Source of the DNA: Ligilactobacillus pobuzihii E100301 = KCTC 13174
GTDB taxonomy: Bacteria; Bacillota; Bacilli; Lactobacillales; Lactobacillaceae
DNA length: 64,000 nt
Assembly (NCBI RefSeq): GCF_000349725.1
Contig: NZ_KB714700.1
Span: 49,144 to 113,143, forward strand
Reading direction: 5' to 3'
Shown here piece after piece: positions 49,810 to 59,439 of the stretch (the first letter of the stretch is position 1; the number at the start of each line of letters is the position of its first letter). The notes under the pieces are model-generated. The model did no database searches and was not told the origin of the DNA. It saw only the letters and a program-made list of their open reading frames with translations. The translations under genes and the position numbers were made by a program.

Positions 49810-51522
49810 ATGTTAGATAAAAAGATAATGGAACTCCCAGGTGCAAAGGGAATTATGTCCTTGCTGACGCTGTTGACATTGATCCAGTCTGTCGCGATAA
49901 TCGGTCAGACGAGCACGATCTCACGTGCGATCGTGGGGTTGTGGAATGGACATCCATTGTCTGCACAGATAACGTGGCTCGTATGGTTCGTAGTACTATA
50001 CGTGCTGCGTCATTTGTGTATATACATAAAACAGCAGCGCTTGGATAAATTCGCTAGTAAACAGTCCCAAGAAATCAGAAATCAGCTCTTGGACAAGATC
50101 TTTCGGGTCGGACCTGAGATCACTCAAAAAGAAGGAACAGGTAACGTGACGACTATGGCCTTAGAAGGCGTCGACCAGGTCGAAGATTATTTAAGCTTGA
50201 GTTTGTCAAAAATCGTCAATATGATGATCATTCCTTTTGTGATCTTAATTGGGATCGCGGTTTATGACTGGAAATCAGCTGCCTTTTTGTTACTGATCTT
50301 ACCAGTCGATGTGATCTTTATGATCATCTTAGGGTACGCTGCGCAAGCGAAAGCTGATAAGCAGTATGCTTCTTATCAAATCTTGTCGAATCACTTTGTT
50401 GATTCTTTGCGCGGTATTGATACCTTGAAGTTTTTTGGTCTCAGTAAAAAATACGGACAGAGTATCTTTAAAACTAGTGAAAAGTTTCGGATAGCTACGA
50501 TCGACACTTTGAAAATTGCAATTTTATCGACTTTTGCACTTGATTTTTTCACGACGCTTTCAATTGCGGTCGTTGCTGTGTTTCTAGGCTTACACCTGAT
50601 ATCAGGTAAGATCTTATTGTATCCGGCGTTGGTTATTTTGACCTTGAGTCCCGAATATTTCTTGCCGATCCGTGATTTTTCAAATGACTATCATGCGACT
50701 TTAAATGGGAAAAATGCTTTCAGTGCGATCAATGAGATCTTAGATTTTGATGAAGATCCTCCAGTTGAACAAACATTACCGCAGTGGGATGAAAATAGTC
50801 ATTTAAAGGTCGAGCAGATGTCTTATGCGTACAATCAAGCGGGGCAAAAGAACCAATTTTCATTTGAAATTGATGGCTTTCAAAAAGTGGGGGTCATTGG
50901 CCTGAGCGGCTCGGGTAAATCCACTTTGATCAATTTGCTAAGTGGTTTTACTCAACCAAAACATGCGCAAATAGATTTTAATGGTGTAAAATTTGATTCA
51001 TTTAAACAAGCTGATTGGCAAAAACAGATAATCTATATCCCACAAGATCCGTATATTTTTCATGCTAGTTTGCATGATAATATTGTTTTTTATCATCAAG
51101 AAGCAAGTGATGAACAAGTCACAAAAGCCGTTAAAGTAGTTGGCTTAGAGCAACTAGTAAAAGACTTGCCAGATGGATTAGATACTTTGATTGGCGAAGG
51201 TGCTCGTAGTTTGAGTGGAGGGCAGGCCCAAAGGATCGCCTTAGCGCGTGCCTTTCTAGATCAAAGTCGAAAGATCATCTTGTTTGACGAACCAACAGCA
51301 CATCTGGATATTGAAACTGAAGTTGAGTTAAAGGAAAGAATGTTGCCGTTAATGGAAAACCATTTGGTGATTTTTGCGACCCATCGTTTGCATTGGATGA
51401 ATGAAATGGACCAGATCTTAGTGCTTGATAATGGTCAAGTAGTTGAGGCAGGCAGTTTGGATGAATTGCAAGAAAAGAATGGTGCGTTGGTGCAATTAAG
51501 ACATGCGATGGGGAGAATCTAA
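49810..51522 (+). CDS. cydD: Thiol reductant ABC exporter subunit CydD
   Basis: A 570-residue half-transporter: six helices (about 1-310), then an ABC domain with GLSGSGKST, signature LSGGQAQRIALARA and Walker B ILFDEP. CydDC exports cysteine/glutathione or otherwise supports heme insertion into cytochrome bd. It begins 40 bases after cydB; an upstream GTG in the same region runs into a stop, so the ATG at 49810 is used. It must pair with the following CydC. Confidence 0.93.
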   Translation: MLDKKIMELPGAKGIMSLLTLLTLIQSVAIIGQTSTISRAIVGLWNGHPLSAQITWLVWFVVLYVLRHLCIYIKQQRLDKFASKQSQEIRNQLLDKIFRVGPEITQKEGTGNVTTMALEGVDQVEDYLSLSLSKIVNMMIIPFVILIGIAVYDWKSAAFLLLILPVDVIFMIILGYAAQAKADKQYASYQILSNHFVDSLRGIDTLKFFGLSKKYGQSIFKTSEKFRIATIDTLKIAILSTFALDFFTTLSIAVVAVFLGLHLISGKILLYPALVILTLSPEYFLPIRDFSNDYHATLNGKNAFSAINEILDFDEDPPVEQTLPQWDENSHLKVEQMSYAYNQAGQKNQFSFEIDGFQKVGVIGLSGSGKSTLINLLSGFTQPKHAQIDFNGVKFDSFKQADWQKQIIYIPQDPYIFHASLHDNIVFYHQEASDEQVTKAVKVVGLEQLVKDLPDGLDTLIGEGARSLSGGQAQRIALARAFLDQSRKIILFDEPTAHLDIETEVELKERMLPLMENHLVIFATHRLHWMNEMDQILVLDNGQVVEAGSLDELQEKNGALVQLRHAMGRI

Positions 51523-53298
51523 ATGAAAATTTTTAAGTTATTAAAAAAAGATACTTGGATCAAGCCATTTTTGTCTAAATATGCAAAATCAATGATCCTG
51601 GCATTATTTTTAGGGTTTATGACATTCTTTTGTGCCGGAGCTTTGATGTTTAATTCTGGTTATTTGATCAGCAAGTCGGCCTCTTTACCAGAAAACATTT
51701 TGTTAGTGTATGTACCGATCGTTTTGACACGTGCATTTGGGATCGGGCGCCCGGTTTTTCGGTATTTAGAAAGATTGACCAGTCATAACTGGGTCTTAAA
51801 GTTAACCAGTGAATTGCGGTTAAAATTATATAATGTTTTGGAAAAAGACGCAGTTTTTTTCAAGGATAAACATCAAACTGGGGATATTTTGGGTGTGTTA
51901 TCAGATGACATCGATCATATTCAAAACTTGTACTTGCGTACGATTTTTCCAACTATCGTGGGCTGGTTATTATATGTTGTGATCGTCTTAGCTTTAGGTT
52001 ATTTTTCCTGTTTATTTTCTTTGGTGATGTTATTGTTGCTCGGGGTCTTAACGATTTTAATGCCACTAACAGCCATGATCGTGAACGGTGCTAAACAAGA
52101 AAAACAAAAGACGATAAAAAATACACTTTATAGTGGTTTGACTGATAATGTCTTAGGTGTTTCAGACTGGATCTTTAGTCAGCGTGGTCGTGATTATGTA
52201 AAACAACATGATCAAGAAGAAGGCAAGTTGCGAGATGTTAACCATCACTTAGCTAACAATGAAAATCTCCGCAACTTCCTTGTTCAGCTAGTTGTGGCTG
52301 CAATTACAGTAGCGATTTTATTTTGGACAGCTTTTCAATTTCCAGGTGATCACGGTGGAGCAGCTAACTGGATCGCAGCGTTTGTCTTAGTGATTTTTCC
52401 ACTAGGGGATGCCTTTACTGATATACCAGGTGCGGCACAAGAAACCAATATCTATGAAGATTCACTCGTACGTTTGAATAATTTATCAGATAATGAGAGT
52501 CAAAGTATTTCAAACGATCAAGCGGCTGATGAGAATAGTCAAAAACTTGCGGCTAGTATTACTGCACCAGTCAAATTTGAAGTCAAAAACCTGAGTTTCA
52601 GATACGATGAACAAGGTCTCAATGTTTTAGAAAAATTAGACCTTTCGATCTCACAGGGTGAAAAGCTAGCAATTTTAGGACGTAGTGGCTCGGGCAAGAC
52701 AACTTTGATCCACTTATTACGTGGCGATCTTAAACCAGTCAGTGGTCAAATATTGTTAAATGGAGTGCCTGTTAGTGGTTTAGGTGAAAACATCAGCCAA
52801 TTTATCGGTGTTATCCACCAGGCTCCATATTTGTTTAGAACAAGCGTGCGCAACAACTTGAAAATTGGGAATGAAAATGCCAGCGATGAAGAGTTATGGG
52901 ACGTCTTAGACCGTGTCGGTTTGACCGAGATGGTCATGCGTTTACCTGATAGATTGGATACGCAGGTTGATGAGGCAGGACATCGCTTTTCTGGCGGTGA
53001 ACGACACCGGATGGCTTTAGCTCGAATCTTGTTACAAAACGTGCCAGTCGTTATTTTGGACGAACCAACAGTTAGTTTAGATCCTGTGACCGAGCAAGAT
53101 TTGATCGAAACATTTGTCAAAGAGTTGTCTGGTAAAACTTTGATCTGGGTCACACATCATCTGCAAGGTTTATCGTTGATGGATCAGGTGATCTTTATTG
53201 AAGATGGAAAATTGAAATTAAATGGTAGCCCAGAACAATTAGCGAATGAAAATTCATATTATCAGAAATTACTACGGATCGACCGTGGAAGTTTCTAA
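51523..53298 (+). CDS. cydC: Thiol reductant ABC exporter subunit CydC
   Basis: A 591-residue half-transporter with six helices and an ABC domain (GRSGSGKTT, signature FSGGERHRMALARI, VILDEP). ERLTSHNWVLKLTSELRLKLY in the first coupling region is typical of CydC. Its ATG follows the cydD stop directly. The two form a heterodimer needed to assemble the bd oxidase. Confidence 0.93.
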   Translation: MKIFKLLKKDTWIKPFLSKYAKSMILALFLGFMTFFCAGALMFNSGYLISKSASLPENILLVYVPIVLTRAFGIGRPVFRYLERLTSHNWVLKLTSELRLKLYNVLEKDAVFFKDKHQTGDILGVLSDDIDHIQNLYLRTIFPTIVGWLLYVVIVLALGYFSCLFSLVMLLLLGVLTILMPLTAMIVNGAKQEKQKTIKNTLYSGLTDNVLGVSDWIFSQRGRDYVKQHDQEEGKLRDVNHHLANNENLRNFLVQLVVAAITVAILFWTAFQFPGDHGGAANWIAAFVLVIFPLGDAFTDIPGAAQETNIYEDSLVRLNNLSDNESQSISNDQAADENSQKLAASITAPVKFEVKNLSFRYDEQGLNVLEKLDLSISQGEKLAILGRSGSGKTTLIHLLRGDLKPVSGQILLNGVPVSGLGENISQFIGVIHQAPYLFRTSVRNNLKIGNENASDEELWDVLDRVGLTEMVMRLPDRLDTQVDEAGHRFSGGERHRMALARILLQNVPVVILDEPTVSLDPVTEQDLIETFVKELSGKTLIWVTHHLQGLSLMDQVIFIEDGKLKLNGSPEQLANENSYYQKLLRIDRGSF

Positions 53299-53492
53299 AA
53301 AGATGTTTTGAGCCGATCTGTAACGATGATCCTTATCTTGGATCGTAGCAAGGTAAAAGACCAGGATAAAGCAACCGTTGTTCCAGTGAAGATTCACTTT
53401 TTTGGAATACGTTTAAGGCCGTCGATCTAATCCATTTAATTGGTTAGATCGACGGCCCTTTTAAAATCACACAACTGGTTATGTTCCAGCCT
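53299..53492 (+). repeat. Modular intergenic repeat, copy I (diverged, both modules)
   Basis: The start is eroded (AAAAAGATGTTTTGAGCC) and the end reads GTTATGTTCCAGCC. Module 1 is diverged (GTAACGATGATCC with the weaker facing arm); module 2 (GGCCGTCGATCTAATCC with GGTTAGATCGACGGCC) is perfect. It lies between the convergent cydC and polyprenyl synthase genes and can terminate both. Confidence 0.75.
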
Positions 53493-53518
53493 GTATTTAC
53501 GAGTATGTTAAGCTCAAA

Positions 53519-54499
53519 TTATGAAGCACGATTTAAAAGTCTGATTGCGACTGTTTTGATTTGGTGGGCAACTCTTCGGTCACCTAGCAAATCGATTTCT
53601 TCTAAGGCTAGATCGGTATAATGTTGAGCAAGTTCTTGAGCGTCTTTTACGCCATTGTATTTTTTTACTAGACGGGCAACTTCTTTTATTTCAGCTGGCT
53701 TGATATCTTGTTTCTTATCAAGCAATGGTTTGAATTCAGCCGGTGCCTTGGCAAATGCAAATAGAAGTGGTGATGAATAAACGCCTTCAGCCACATCTTC
53801 TAAAACTGGTTTTTTCAAATCTTTTGTGGTGCTAGTATAATCCAAAATATCATCATAGATTTGGAACGCGATACCGATATTTAGGCCAATGTCTCCAGCT
53901 AATCGTTCACGTTTTTCATTAGGCTCACTGAAATGGATACCTTCCATACAAGCTAGCTTAAAGAGTGCTGCAGTTTTACCTTGGATGTTCTTTAGATAAT
54001 CATCGATCGTTTGTGTTTGCGAATAACGAAGATGCATTTGGCTGAGTTCACCAACTAATAAGTTGTACATGGCTTGTGAGTTATAACTCATATATTTTGA
54101 ACCGTTCATGGCTTCAGTTAACAAGCTGAAAAAGACAGTAAATAATAAATCACCAGCGTAGACTGCAACGTCTTTGCCGTACTTAGATTGGATCGTGATT
54201 TTTCCACGCCTGAGTGGTGAATCATCAATAATATCATCATGGATCAAAGTTGCCTTGTGCAAAATTTCGACAGATGCCGCAATTTTGATGAGTTCTTCAT
54301 CAGTATGTAGTTTTTGATCACCTAGTTGGCTGAATAGCAGAAATAACCCTGGACGTAATTGTTTGCCTTGATCATCTGCTAAGGCTCTTAAAAGTTCTTC
54401 AACATTGGGATTATTTGTATGAAGCCTGTCGTCGATCAGTTTTTCGACGCGATTTATTTGTTTGTAAATTTGCGGAAATTTATTCCATAATGTAAACAT
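53519..54499 (-). CDS. Polyprenyl diphosphate synthase (heptaprenyl/octaprenyl type)
   Basis: A 326-residue trans-prenyltransferase. The first Asp-rich motif is LIHDDIIDDS near residue 86 and the second QIYDDILDY near 210; RRGKITIQSKYGKDVAVYAGDLLF is the typical bridge. It extends farnesyl or geranyl diphosphate to the side chain of demethylmenaquinone, which MenA attaches. It faces away from menA, and both lie next to the cyd operon, fitting one respiratory role. Chain length cannot be read reliably. Confidence 0.9.
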   Translation of the reverse strand: MFTLWNKFPQIYKQINRVEKLIDDRLHTNNPNVEELLRALADDQGKQLRPGLFLLFSQLGDQKLHTDEELIKIAASVEILHKATLIHDDIIDDSPLRRGKITIQSKYGKDVAVYAGDLLFTVFFSLLTEAMNGSKYMSYNSQAMYNLLVGELSQMHLRYSQTQTIDDYLKNIQGKTAALFKLACMEGIHFSEPNEKRERLAGDIGLNIGIAFQIYDDILDYTSTTKDLKKPVLEDVAEGVYSSPLLFAFAKAPAEFKPLLDKKQDIKPAEIKEVARLVKKYNGVKDAQELAQHYTDLALEEIDLLGDRRVAHQIKTVAIRLLNRAS

Positions 54500-54765
54500 G
54501 TGCGTATTTCCTTCCTGCCCCTAATTAGTAAACAAGTATATACACTATATTAAACCATATTTTGGGTCGATGTGAAAAACATTTAATTGATATTCTTACC
54601 TGTTTGCTAGTAGAATGTAAAGAAGATAGGTTGTTGGCAATGTTTTAGGGAAATTGCAACTTTTAATAATAATTGCTACCGTTTTTTGTGTGCTTGTTTA
54701 TTTAAGCTGATTGCTCCTAAATTTTGTTATTAGTATACTTCAACATTATAAAAATAAAAAGAACT
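54500..54765. other. AT-rich divergent intergenic region
   Basis: No gene is seen between the polyprenyl synthase start and the menA promoter. It must hold the promoters of both divergent genes. Confidence 0.5.
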
Positions 54766-54785
54766 TGCTATAATTCTAGTATAAT
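54766..54785 (+). promoter_or_regulatory. Promoter of menA
   Basis: TTGCTATAAT is an extended -10 element, and a second perfect TATAAT follows 11 bases later. Both lie 37-55 bases before the start codon. Confidence 0.5.
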
Positions 54786-54821
54786 TTAGTATGTTTTACC
54801 TTTTTGAAAGGAGGTGATATT

Positions 54822-55730
54822 TTGCCCATTCCTGTTTTTTTGGAATTAGTTGAAATGAAAGCTAAAACTGCAAGTGTTTTACCTTTTATCTTAGGTGCTT
54901 GCTATAGCTGGTACAATTTTCATTCTCTTCATCCAGGTTTGTTGGTGGCATTTTTTATCTCAATGTTCCTATTTAACATGTCAGTTGATATTTTGGATAA
55001 CTTTAATGACTATCATCACGCAGTTGATGAAAAAAACTACAAGCAAAATACTAACATTATTGGGCGAGAACATTTATCATTAAAGTTAGTATTTGGACTT
55101 ATGATATCGATGATACTTGTTTCGGCTGCGATCGGGATTGCTTTGGCTTATGTTACTGGGTGGCCAGTGTTAATAATGGGTATTTTTTGTTATTTAGTTG
55201 GGGTCTTTTATTCATCAGGTCCTAGACCTTTATCAAGTTTACCTTTAGGGGAATTATTTTCAGGACCGACAATGGGATTTATGATCACCTTATTGTGTGT
55301 ATATATTAATACATACCAAGATTTTACGTGGAATTGGTCCACTGTTTTAGGTGTTGTCCTGGTCTCTTTGCCTGATACATTATGGATCTCTAACCTAATG
55401 TTAGCTAACAATACGTGTGATTTGGAGGAAGACGAAAAAAATCAGCGTTTTACCTTATCTCATTACCTGGGAAAAAAGAATTCTGTCCGATTATTTGTTA
55501 TAATGAACGTTGTGGCAGTGCTTGCATTGGTATTGGCTGTGTTTGTTGGGATTGCTCCTTGGACAGTCCTGTTGACTTTGCTGGTATTACCCGTAATTAT
55601 TAAAAATGTGCGTATGTTTAAGGAAAAACAAGTTAAAAAAGAAACCTTTCCGTGCGCTGTTAAGATCCTTGCAGTTGGTTCAGCTGCACAAGCTTTATCT
55701 TATTTAGTCTACATTATTTTTACACTATAA
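54822..55730 (+). CDS. menA: 1,4-dihydroxy-2-naphthoate polyprenyltransferase MenA
   Basis: A 302-residue UbiA-type membrane enzyme with eight or nine helices. The first Asp motif is DILDNFNDYHHAVDE near residue 60, and NNTCDLEEDEKN near 200 forms the second. TTG at 54822 has a perfect AAAGGAGGTGA upstream; the frame continues to a TTG at 54804 that precedes the ribosome site and is rejected. It joins DHNA to a polyprenyl chain to make demethylmenaquinone. No other men gene is here, so DHNA may be taken up. NDH-2 follows by 12 bases. Confidence 0.9.
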   Translation: MPIPVFLELVEMKAKTASVLPFILGACYSWYNFHSLHPGLLVAFFISMFLFNMSVDILDNFNDYHHAVDEKNYKQNTNIIGREHLSLKLVFGLMISMILVSAAIGIALAYVTGWPVLIMGIFCYLVGVFYSSGPRPLSSLPLGELFSGPTMGFMITLLCVYINTYQDFTWNWSTVLGVVLVSLPDTLWISNLMLANNTCDLEEDEKNQRFTLSHYLGKKNSVRLFVIMNVVAVLALVLAVFVGIAPWTVLLTLLVLPVIIKNVRMFKEKQVKKETFPCAVKILAVGSAAQALSYLVYIIFTL

Positions 55731-55742
55731 GGAGAGATTTAC

Positions 55743-56957
55743 ATGAGGGAAATCGTTATTTTAGGCGGCGGCTACGCAGGTTTGCGTGCCTTGAGATTTT
55801 TGCAAAAGAGTAAGGGGGGCTTTCACATTACTTTGGTAGATCGCAATGACTATCATTACGAGTCAACAGATCTACACGAAGTTGCTGCAGGGACACAACC
55901 TGCTGAAAAGATACTTTATCCGATCGAAGACGTAGTTGATCCAGATGTAACAACATTTGTCCAAGCTAGTGTTGAAAAAATTGATCGGGATAACCGGGAA
56001 GTTAGTTTAGATAACGGCGAAACACTTTCATATGATTACTTGATCGTGGCCTTAGGCTTTCGTTCAGAATCATTTGGTATCGAAGGTGTAGATGACAACT
56101 CATTACCAATGGTCGATGTTAAAACGGCAATCGCGGTTCATGACCACATCATTGCTCAGATGGAAGACTATAAGGAAACACACAACCCTGATGATCTAAA
56201 AATCGTTGTTTGTGGTGCCGGCTTTACTGGTATCGAATTATTGGGTGCTTTAAATGATAACCGCAACGAGTATGCTGAAATTGCTGGTGTTGCTCCAGAA
56301 CGTATCGAACTTTACGTAGTTGAAGCTGTTACTCGCTTGTTGCCAATGATGCCAGAAGAATTGGCTGATTATGGTGTTGCTAAGCTTGAAAGCTGGGGTG
56401 TCAAGTTCTTGACCGGTAAACCTATCAAGGCTATCAAACCTCAAACTGTTGTTTACCAAACAAACGCTGAAACAGGCGAAACTGATGAATTAACTGCTAA
56501 TACGATCATTTGGACTACTGGTGTTTCTGGCAGCAAGGTTATCGATGATTCAGGCTTCTCCGCAAAACGTGGTCGTATGATGGTTGATAGTGACTTGCGT
56601 GACCCAGACTATCGTAATGTATATCTGATCGGTGATTGTTCTGCAGTGATGGACCCTGAATCAAACCGTCCATTCCCTACAACTGCCCAAATTTCTCTTG
56701 TAATGGGTGAATTAGCTGCTAAGAATATCTTGGCACAATTAGCTGGCCGGCAAACAGGTGACTTTACTTACGAACCCCTTGGCACGGTTGCTTCAATTGG
56801 TAACACACATGCCTTTGGTGTACTTGGTAACGGTGATAAGACCGTTAAAGGTTATGCAGCTTCAGCTTTGAAGAAACTTATTATGGATAAAGCTTTGACT
56901 GAAACTGGCGGTTCTAAAGAACTGTTTGCTAAAGGTCGTTTTGACTTATATCATTAG
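55743..56957 (+). CDS. ndh: Type II NADH:quinone dehydrogenase (NDH-2)
   Basis: A 404-residue flavoprotein. FAD is bound by VILGGGYAGLRAL at 5-16, NADH by VVCGAGFTGIELLG near 157, and YLIGDCSAVMDP near 298 closes the flavin site; a C-terminal amphipathic region (AASALKKLIMDKALTETGG) should hold it on the membrane. It passes electrons from NADH to demethylmenaquinone without pumping protons. With menA, the polyprenyl synthase and cydABDC it makes a complete short respiratory chain to oxygen. Confidence 0.92.
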   Translation: MREIVILGGGYAGLRALRFLQKSKGGFHITLVDRNDYHYESTDLHEVAAGTQPAEKILYPIEDVVDPDVTTFVQASVEKIDRDNREVSLDNGETLSYDYLIVALGFRSESFGIEGVDDNSLPMVDVKTAIAVHDHIIAQMEDYKETHNPDDLKIVVCGAGFTGIELLGALNDNRNEYAEIAGVAPERIELYVVEAVTRLLPMMPEELADYGVAKLESWGVKFLTGKPIKAIKPQTVVYQTNAETGETDELTANTIIWTTGVSGSKVIDDSGFSAKRGRMMVDSDLRDPDYRNVYLIGDCSAVMDPESNRPFPTTAQISLVMGELAAKNILAQLAGRQTGDFTYEPLGTVASIGNTHAFGVLGNGDKTVKGYAASALKKLIMDKALTETGGSKELFAKGRFDLYH

Positions 56958-56978
56958 GATAATTCAAATATTATTTAG

Positions 56979-57012
56979 GGTGTTACTTCCGATTTGGAGG
57001 CAGCGCCTTTTT
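56979..57012 (+). terminator. Terminator after ndh
   Basis: GGTGTTACTTCC pairs with GGAGGCAGCGCC (several G-U pairs) and a T run follows. Confidence 0.65.
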
Positions 57013-57111
57013 CTTTAGTTCGAAATAAAGGTGAATTTGACTGATTTGTATTATACTTTGAATTAATGTTTATTAACATTTTGAAACAAAAGGTCAAAAA
57101 GGAGCTAGCTA

Positions 57112-58065
57112 ATGAAAATATTAAGTTTGCAAGAATTAAAACAAGCTGACATAGAGTTGCTTAATAACGCTGGATCAGTTAAATACACATATCTGCCAGC
57201 AAAAAATGTAACTCAGGCTGATTTAGACGACGTGGATGTTATTTTAGGCTATGATGATAAATTAACCCCGCTATTGCAGAAAAATAATTCTGTTAAGTGG
57301 ATCCAAGCATGGTCAGCTGGAGTTGACCAGCTACCACAAAATGTGTTTAAAGAAAAAGGAATTCAACTGACGAATGCCTCTGGGGCGATGGTTCCTGGTT
57401 TAGCTGAGCAGATAATTGGTCAAATGATCGGTTGGGATCGTAATTTAGGATATTCCTTTGCTGCAAAACAAAAGCACAAGTGGGATGAATTAGCTGCTGC
57501 TTCTTATCAAGAATTGGCCGGTAAAAAGCTTCTTTTATTAGGAGTTGGTCATATCGGACAACAGGTGGCGAAGTTAGCGACGGCCTTTGGCATGCATGTT
57601 ATTGGAGTACGACACAGTGACAAACCAGCAAATAATGTAGAAGAAATTTATACATTTGAACAAATATTTCAGGTCGCAGGTAAAGCTGACTTTGTTTTGA
57701 ATACTTTGCCTGTCACTGTACAAACTGAAGATGTGATCGACCAGAAATTCTTTTTGCAAATGAAAAAATCAGCTGTTTATATCAATTACGGAAGAGGCAA
57801 GACGAATAATGAAAGTGATCTGCTTCAGGCTTTACAAACAGGAGAGATAGCAGGCGCAATTATGGACGTCTTTAAAGAAGAACCATTGTCCAAAGACTCT
57901 GCCTTTTGGAAACTACCTAACGTTTTAATTACGCCACATACCGGTGGAGATACTGCCTTGTATGATCATCGTGTAGTAAAAATTGCCGCAGATAATATTT
58001 CTATGATGAACGATGATTCGATAAAACCGCAAAAAAATGTTGTCGACCTAAGACAGGGATACTAA
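57112..58065 (+). CDS. D-isomer-specific 2-hydroxyacid dehydrogenase
   Basis: A 317-residue NAD(P)-dependent dehydrogenase. The Rossmann loop is LLLLGVGHIGQQVA near residue 142; the catalytic Arg is in INYGRGKTNNESD, the Glu in VFKEEPL and the His in ITPHTGGDTA. The order matches phosphoglycerate-dehydrogenase-like/glyoxylate-reductase enzymes that act on small 2-keto acids. AAAAAGGAG precedes the ATG. It is a single gene; the substrate is not evident. Confidence 0.9.
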   Translation: MKILSLQELKQADIELLNNAGSVKYTYLPAKNVTQADLDDVDVILGYDDKLTPLLQKNNSVKWIQAWSAGVDQLPQNVFKEKGIQLTNASGAMVPGLAEQIIGQMIGWDRNLGYSFAAKQKHKWDELAAASYQELAGKKLLLLGVGHIGQQVAKLATAFGMHVIGVRHSDKPANNVEEIYTFEQIFQVAGKADFVLNTLPVTVQTEDVIDQKFFLQMKKSAVYINYGRGKTNNESDLLQALQTGEIAGAIMDVFKEEPLSKDSAFWKLPNVLITPHTGGDTALYDHRVVKIAADNISMMNDDSIKPQKNVVDLRQGY

Positions 58066-58196
58066 AAAGTGATTCGAGTGAGTTAAATACTTGCTCTATT
58101 GCCGACTATGTAGTTAAAATAACAACAAAATAAATAAGATAAACTTTGTGATTTAAATTGATTTGCGTATTTAGTACTAAACATGTGATTTTAAGC

Positions 58197-58384
58197 TAAC
58201 TGAACGCAAGTCTGGCAAAGTAAGGTTCAGATGGAGTCTAACTGAACGTAAGTTTCGGAAAGTAGCGTTTGGTTGAAGGTTAACCGGACGTAAGTTTTCA
58301 AAAGAAACGTTCAGTTGAGGTCTAACTGAACGCAAGTCTGGCAAAGAAACGTTCAGTTGAAGTCTAACTGAACACAAGTCTTTA
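58197..58384. repeat. 42-bp tandem repeat array of small hairpins
   Basis: TAACTGAACGCAAG-type units begin at 58197, 58239, 58281, 58323 and 58365, spaced exactly 42 bases; the fifth is partial. Within the best unit ACTGAACG faces CGTTCAGT, so each unit can form an 8-9 bp hairpin. On the minus strand the array is an open frame of 14-residue repeats, a result of the 42-base period rather than evidence of a gene. It ends about 10 bases before the ribosome site of the UPF0173 gene. Confidence 0.8.
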
Positions 58385-58405
58385 GAAGACGAGGAGGAAT
58401 TACAC

Positions 58406-59083
58406 ATGAAGTTAATTTGGCATGGACATTCTTTTATTGAGATCCAAACAGCTGGAAAGCAGATCTTGATCGATCCATTTATTGATGGGAATCCCTTTAC
58501 TAAGTTTAAAGCGGCCGATTATTCCCCAGACTATATTTTGTTAACACACGCTCATGGTGATCATGTAGGAAGTACGGAAGAAATTGCCAAACGTTCAGGC
58601 GCTAGTATTGTTGCTATGACTGATCTGGCAGGATACTTTGAAGAAAAAGGATTTCACACGTACGGACCTAATATCGGAGGAACTGAAAAACTTGATTTTG
58701 GTGAAGTTAAAATTACACCTGCTTGGCATACAACTGCCACTGAAGTCAACGGTGTGAACTTGCCGTTAGGTGTAGCTACAGGTTTAGCATTGAAAATCGA
58801 GGGTAAATTAGTTTATGTGGCAGGTGATACTGGGTTATTTTCAGATATGCAGTTAGTTGGTCGTAAACAACCAGTTGATTTAGCCTTTTTACCGATCGGT
58901 GATCATTTCACCATGGGTAGTGATGATGCTGCTTATGCGGCTAAACTATTGCACGCTAAGACCGTTGTTCCAGTCCACTATAATACTTTCCCAGCGATCA
59001 AAGCTGATCCGCAAGAATTTATCCAGCTTTTAGATGATGGACAAGGTTACCTGCCAGAAGTGGATCAGGAATGGACTTTGTAA
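58406..59083 (+). CDS. UPF0173 metal-dependent hydrolase
   Basis: A 225-residue metallo-beta-lactamase-fold protein. The start MKLIWHGHSFIEI, LLTHAHGDHVG with the HxHxDH metal motif near residue 48, AWHTT near 111, AGDTGLF near 143 and VPVHYNTFP near 194 supply the metal ligands. The family (YtkL-like) is widespread but its substrate is unknown. GAGGAGG precedes the ATG, directly after the 42-bp repeat array, which probably lies in its leader. Confidence 0.9.
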   Translation: MKLIWHGHSFIEIQTAGKQILIDPFIDGNPFTKFKAADYSPDYILLTHAHGDHVGSTEEIAKRSGASIVAMTDLAGYFEEKGFHTYGPNIGGTEKLDFGEVKITPAWHTTATEVNGVNLPLGVATGLALKIEGKLVYVAGDTGLFSDMQLVGRKQPVDLAFLPIGDHFTMGSDDAAYAAKLLHAKTVVPVHYNTFPAIKADPQEFIQLLDDGQGYLPEVDQEWTL

Positions 59084-59091
59084 TTTATTGA

Positions 59092-59125
59092 GAGAACGGT
59101 ACTTTTTGGTGCTGTTCTTTTATTT
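59092..59125 (+). terminator. Terminator after the UPF0173 gene
   Basis: GAGAACGGTAC faces GGTGCTGTTCTTTT (with G-U pairs) and T-rich sequence follows. Confidence 0.6.
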
Positions 59126-59439
59126 TTTGCAATATCCTCATAAAAACCAACTTTAGTTCACCATTCCTTAAAAATAAAGCACAAGAGCATTGAGTCTGAA
59201 CTTTATAAGAAGTGTTAGCTAGAAAATTTCAGTAAAATGCAAAACGGTCTGTTAGATAGGCAACTTTAATGGTTTAAGAAACTTTAAAATTCATAGGATA
59301 GTTTTCCTAAGCTAGTTCGATTATTTTCGTAAAGGTATTTTTTGAGCTACAATAATAGGGATTCAAAATTTGAAAAGGTCTTTAAAAAATTTTAACAGAC
59401 CTTCATTCTCATTTGGCTCGAAAATGAAGGGAGGCCAGT
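59126..59439 (+). other. Gene-free leader of the following gene
   Basis: No gene is seen. Near the end, AAGGTCT and AGACCTT (59374-59404) form a 7-bp hairpin; next to it TTCATT faces AATGAA, whose 3' arm touches the GAAGGGAGG ribosome site. This could modulate translation of the next gene. Confidence 0.35.

Noticed and set aside
58177..58407. A 76-residue minus-strand frame with 14-residue repeats
   Set aside because: The repeats come from the 42-bp tandem array (42 is a multiple of three). It overlaps the leader and ribosome site of the UPF0173 gene on the opposite strand, and I saw nothing else to support a gene.
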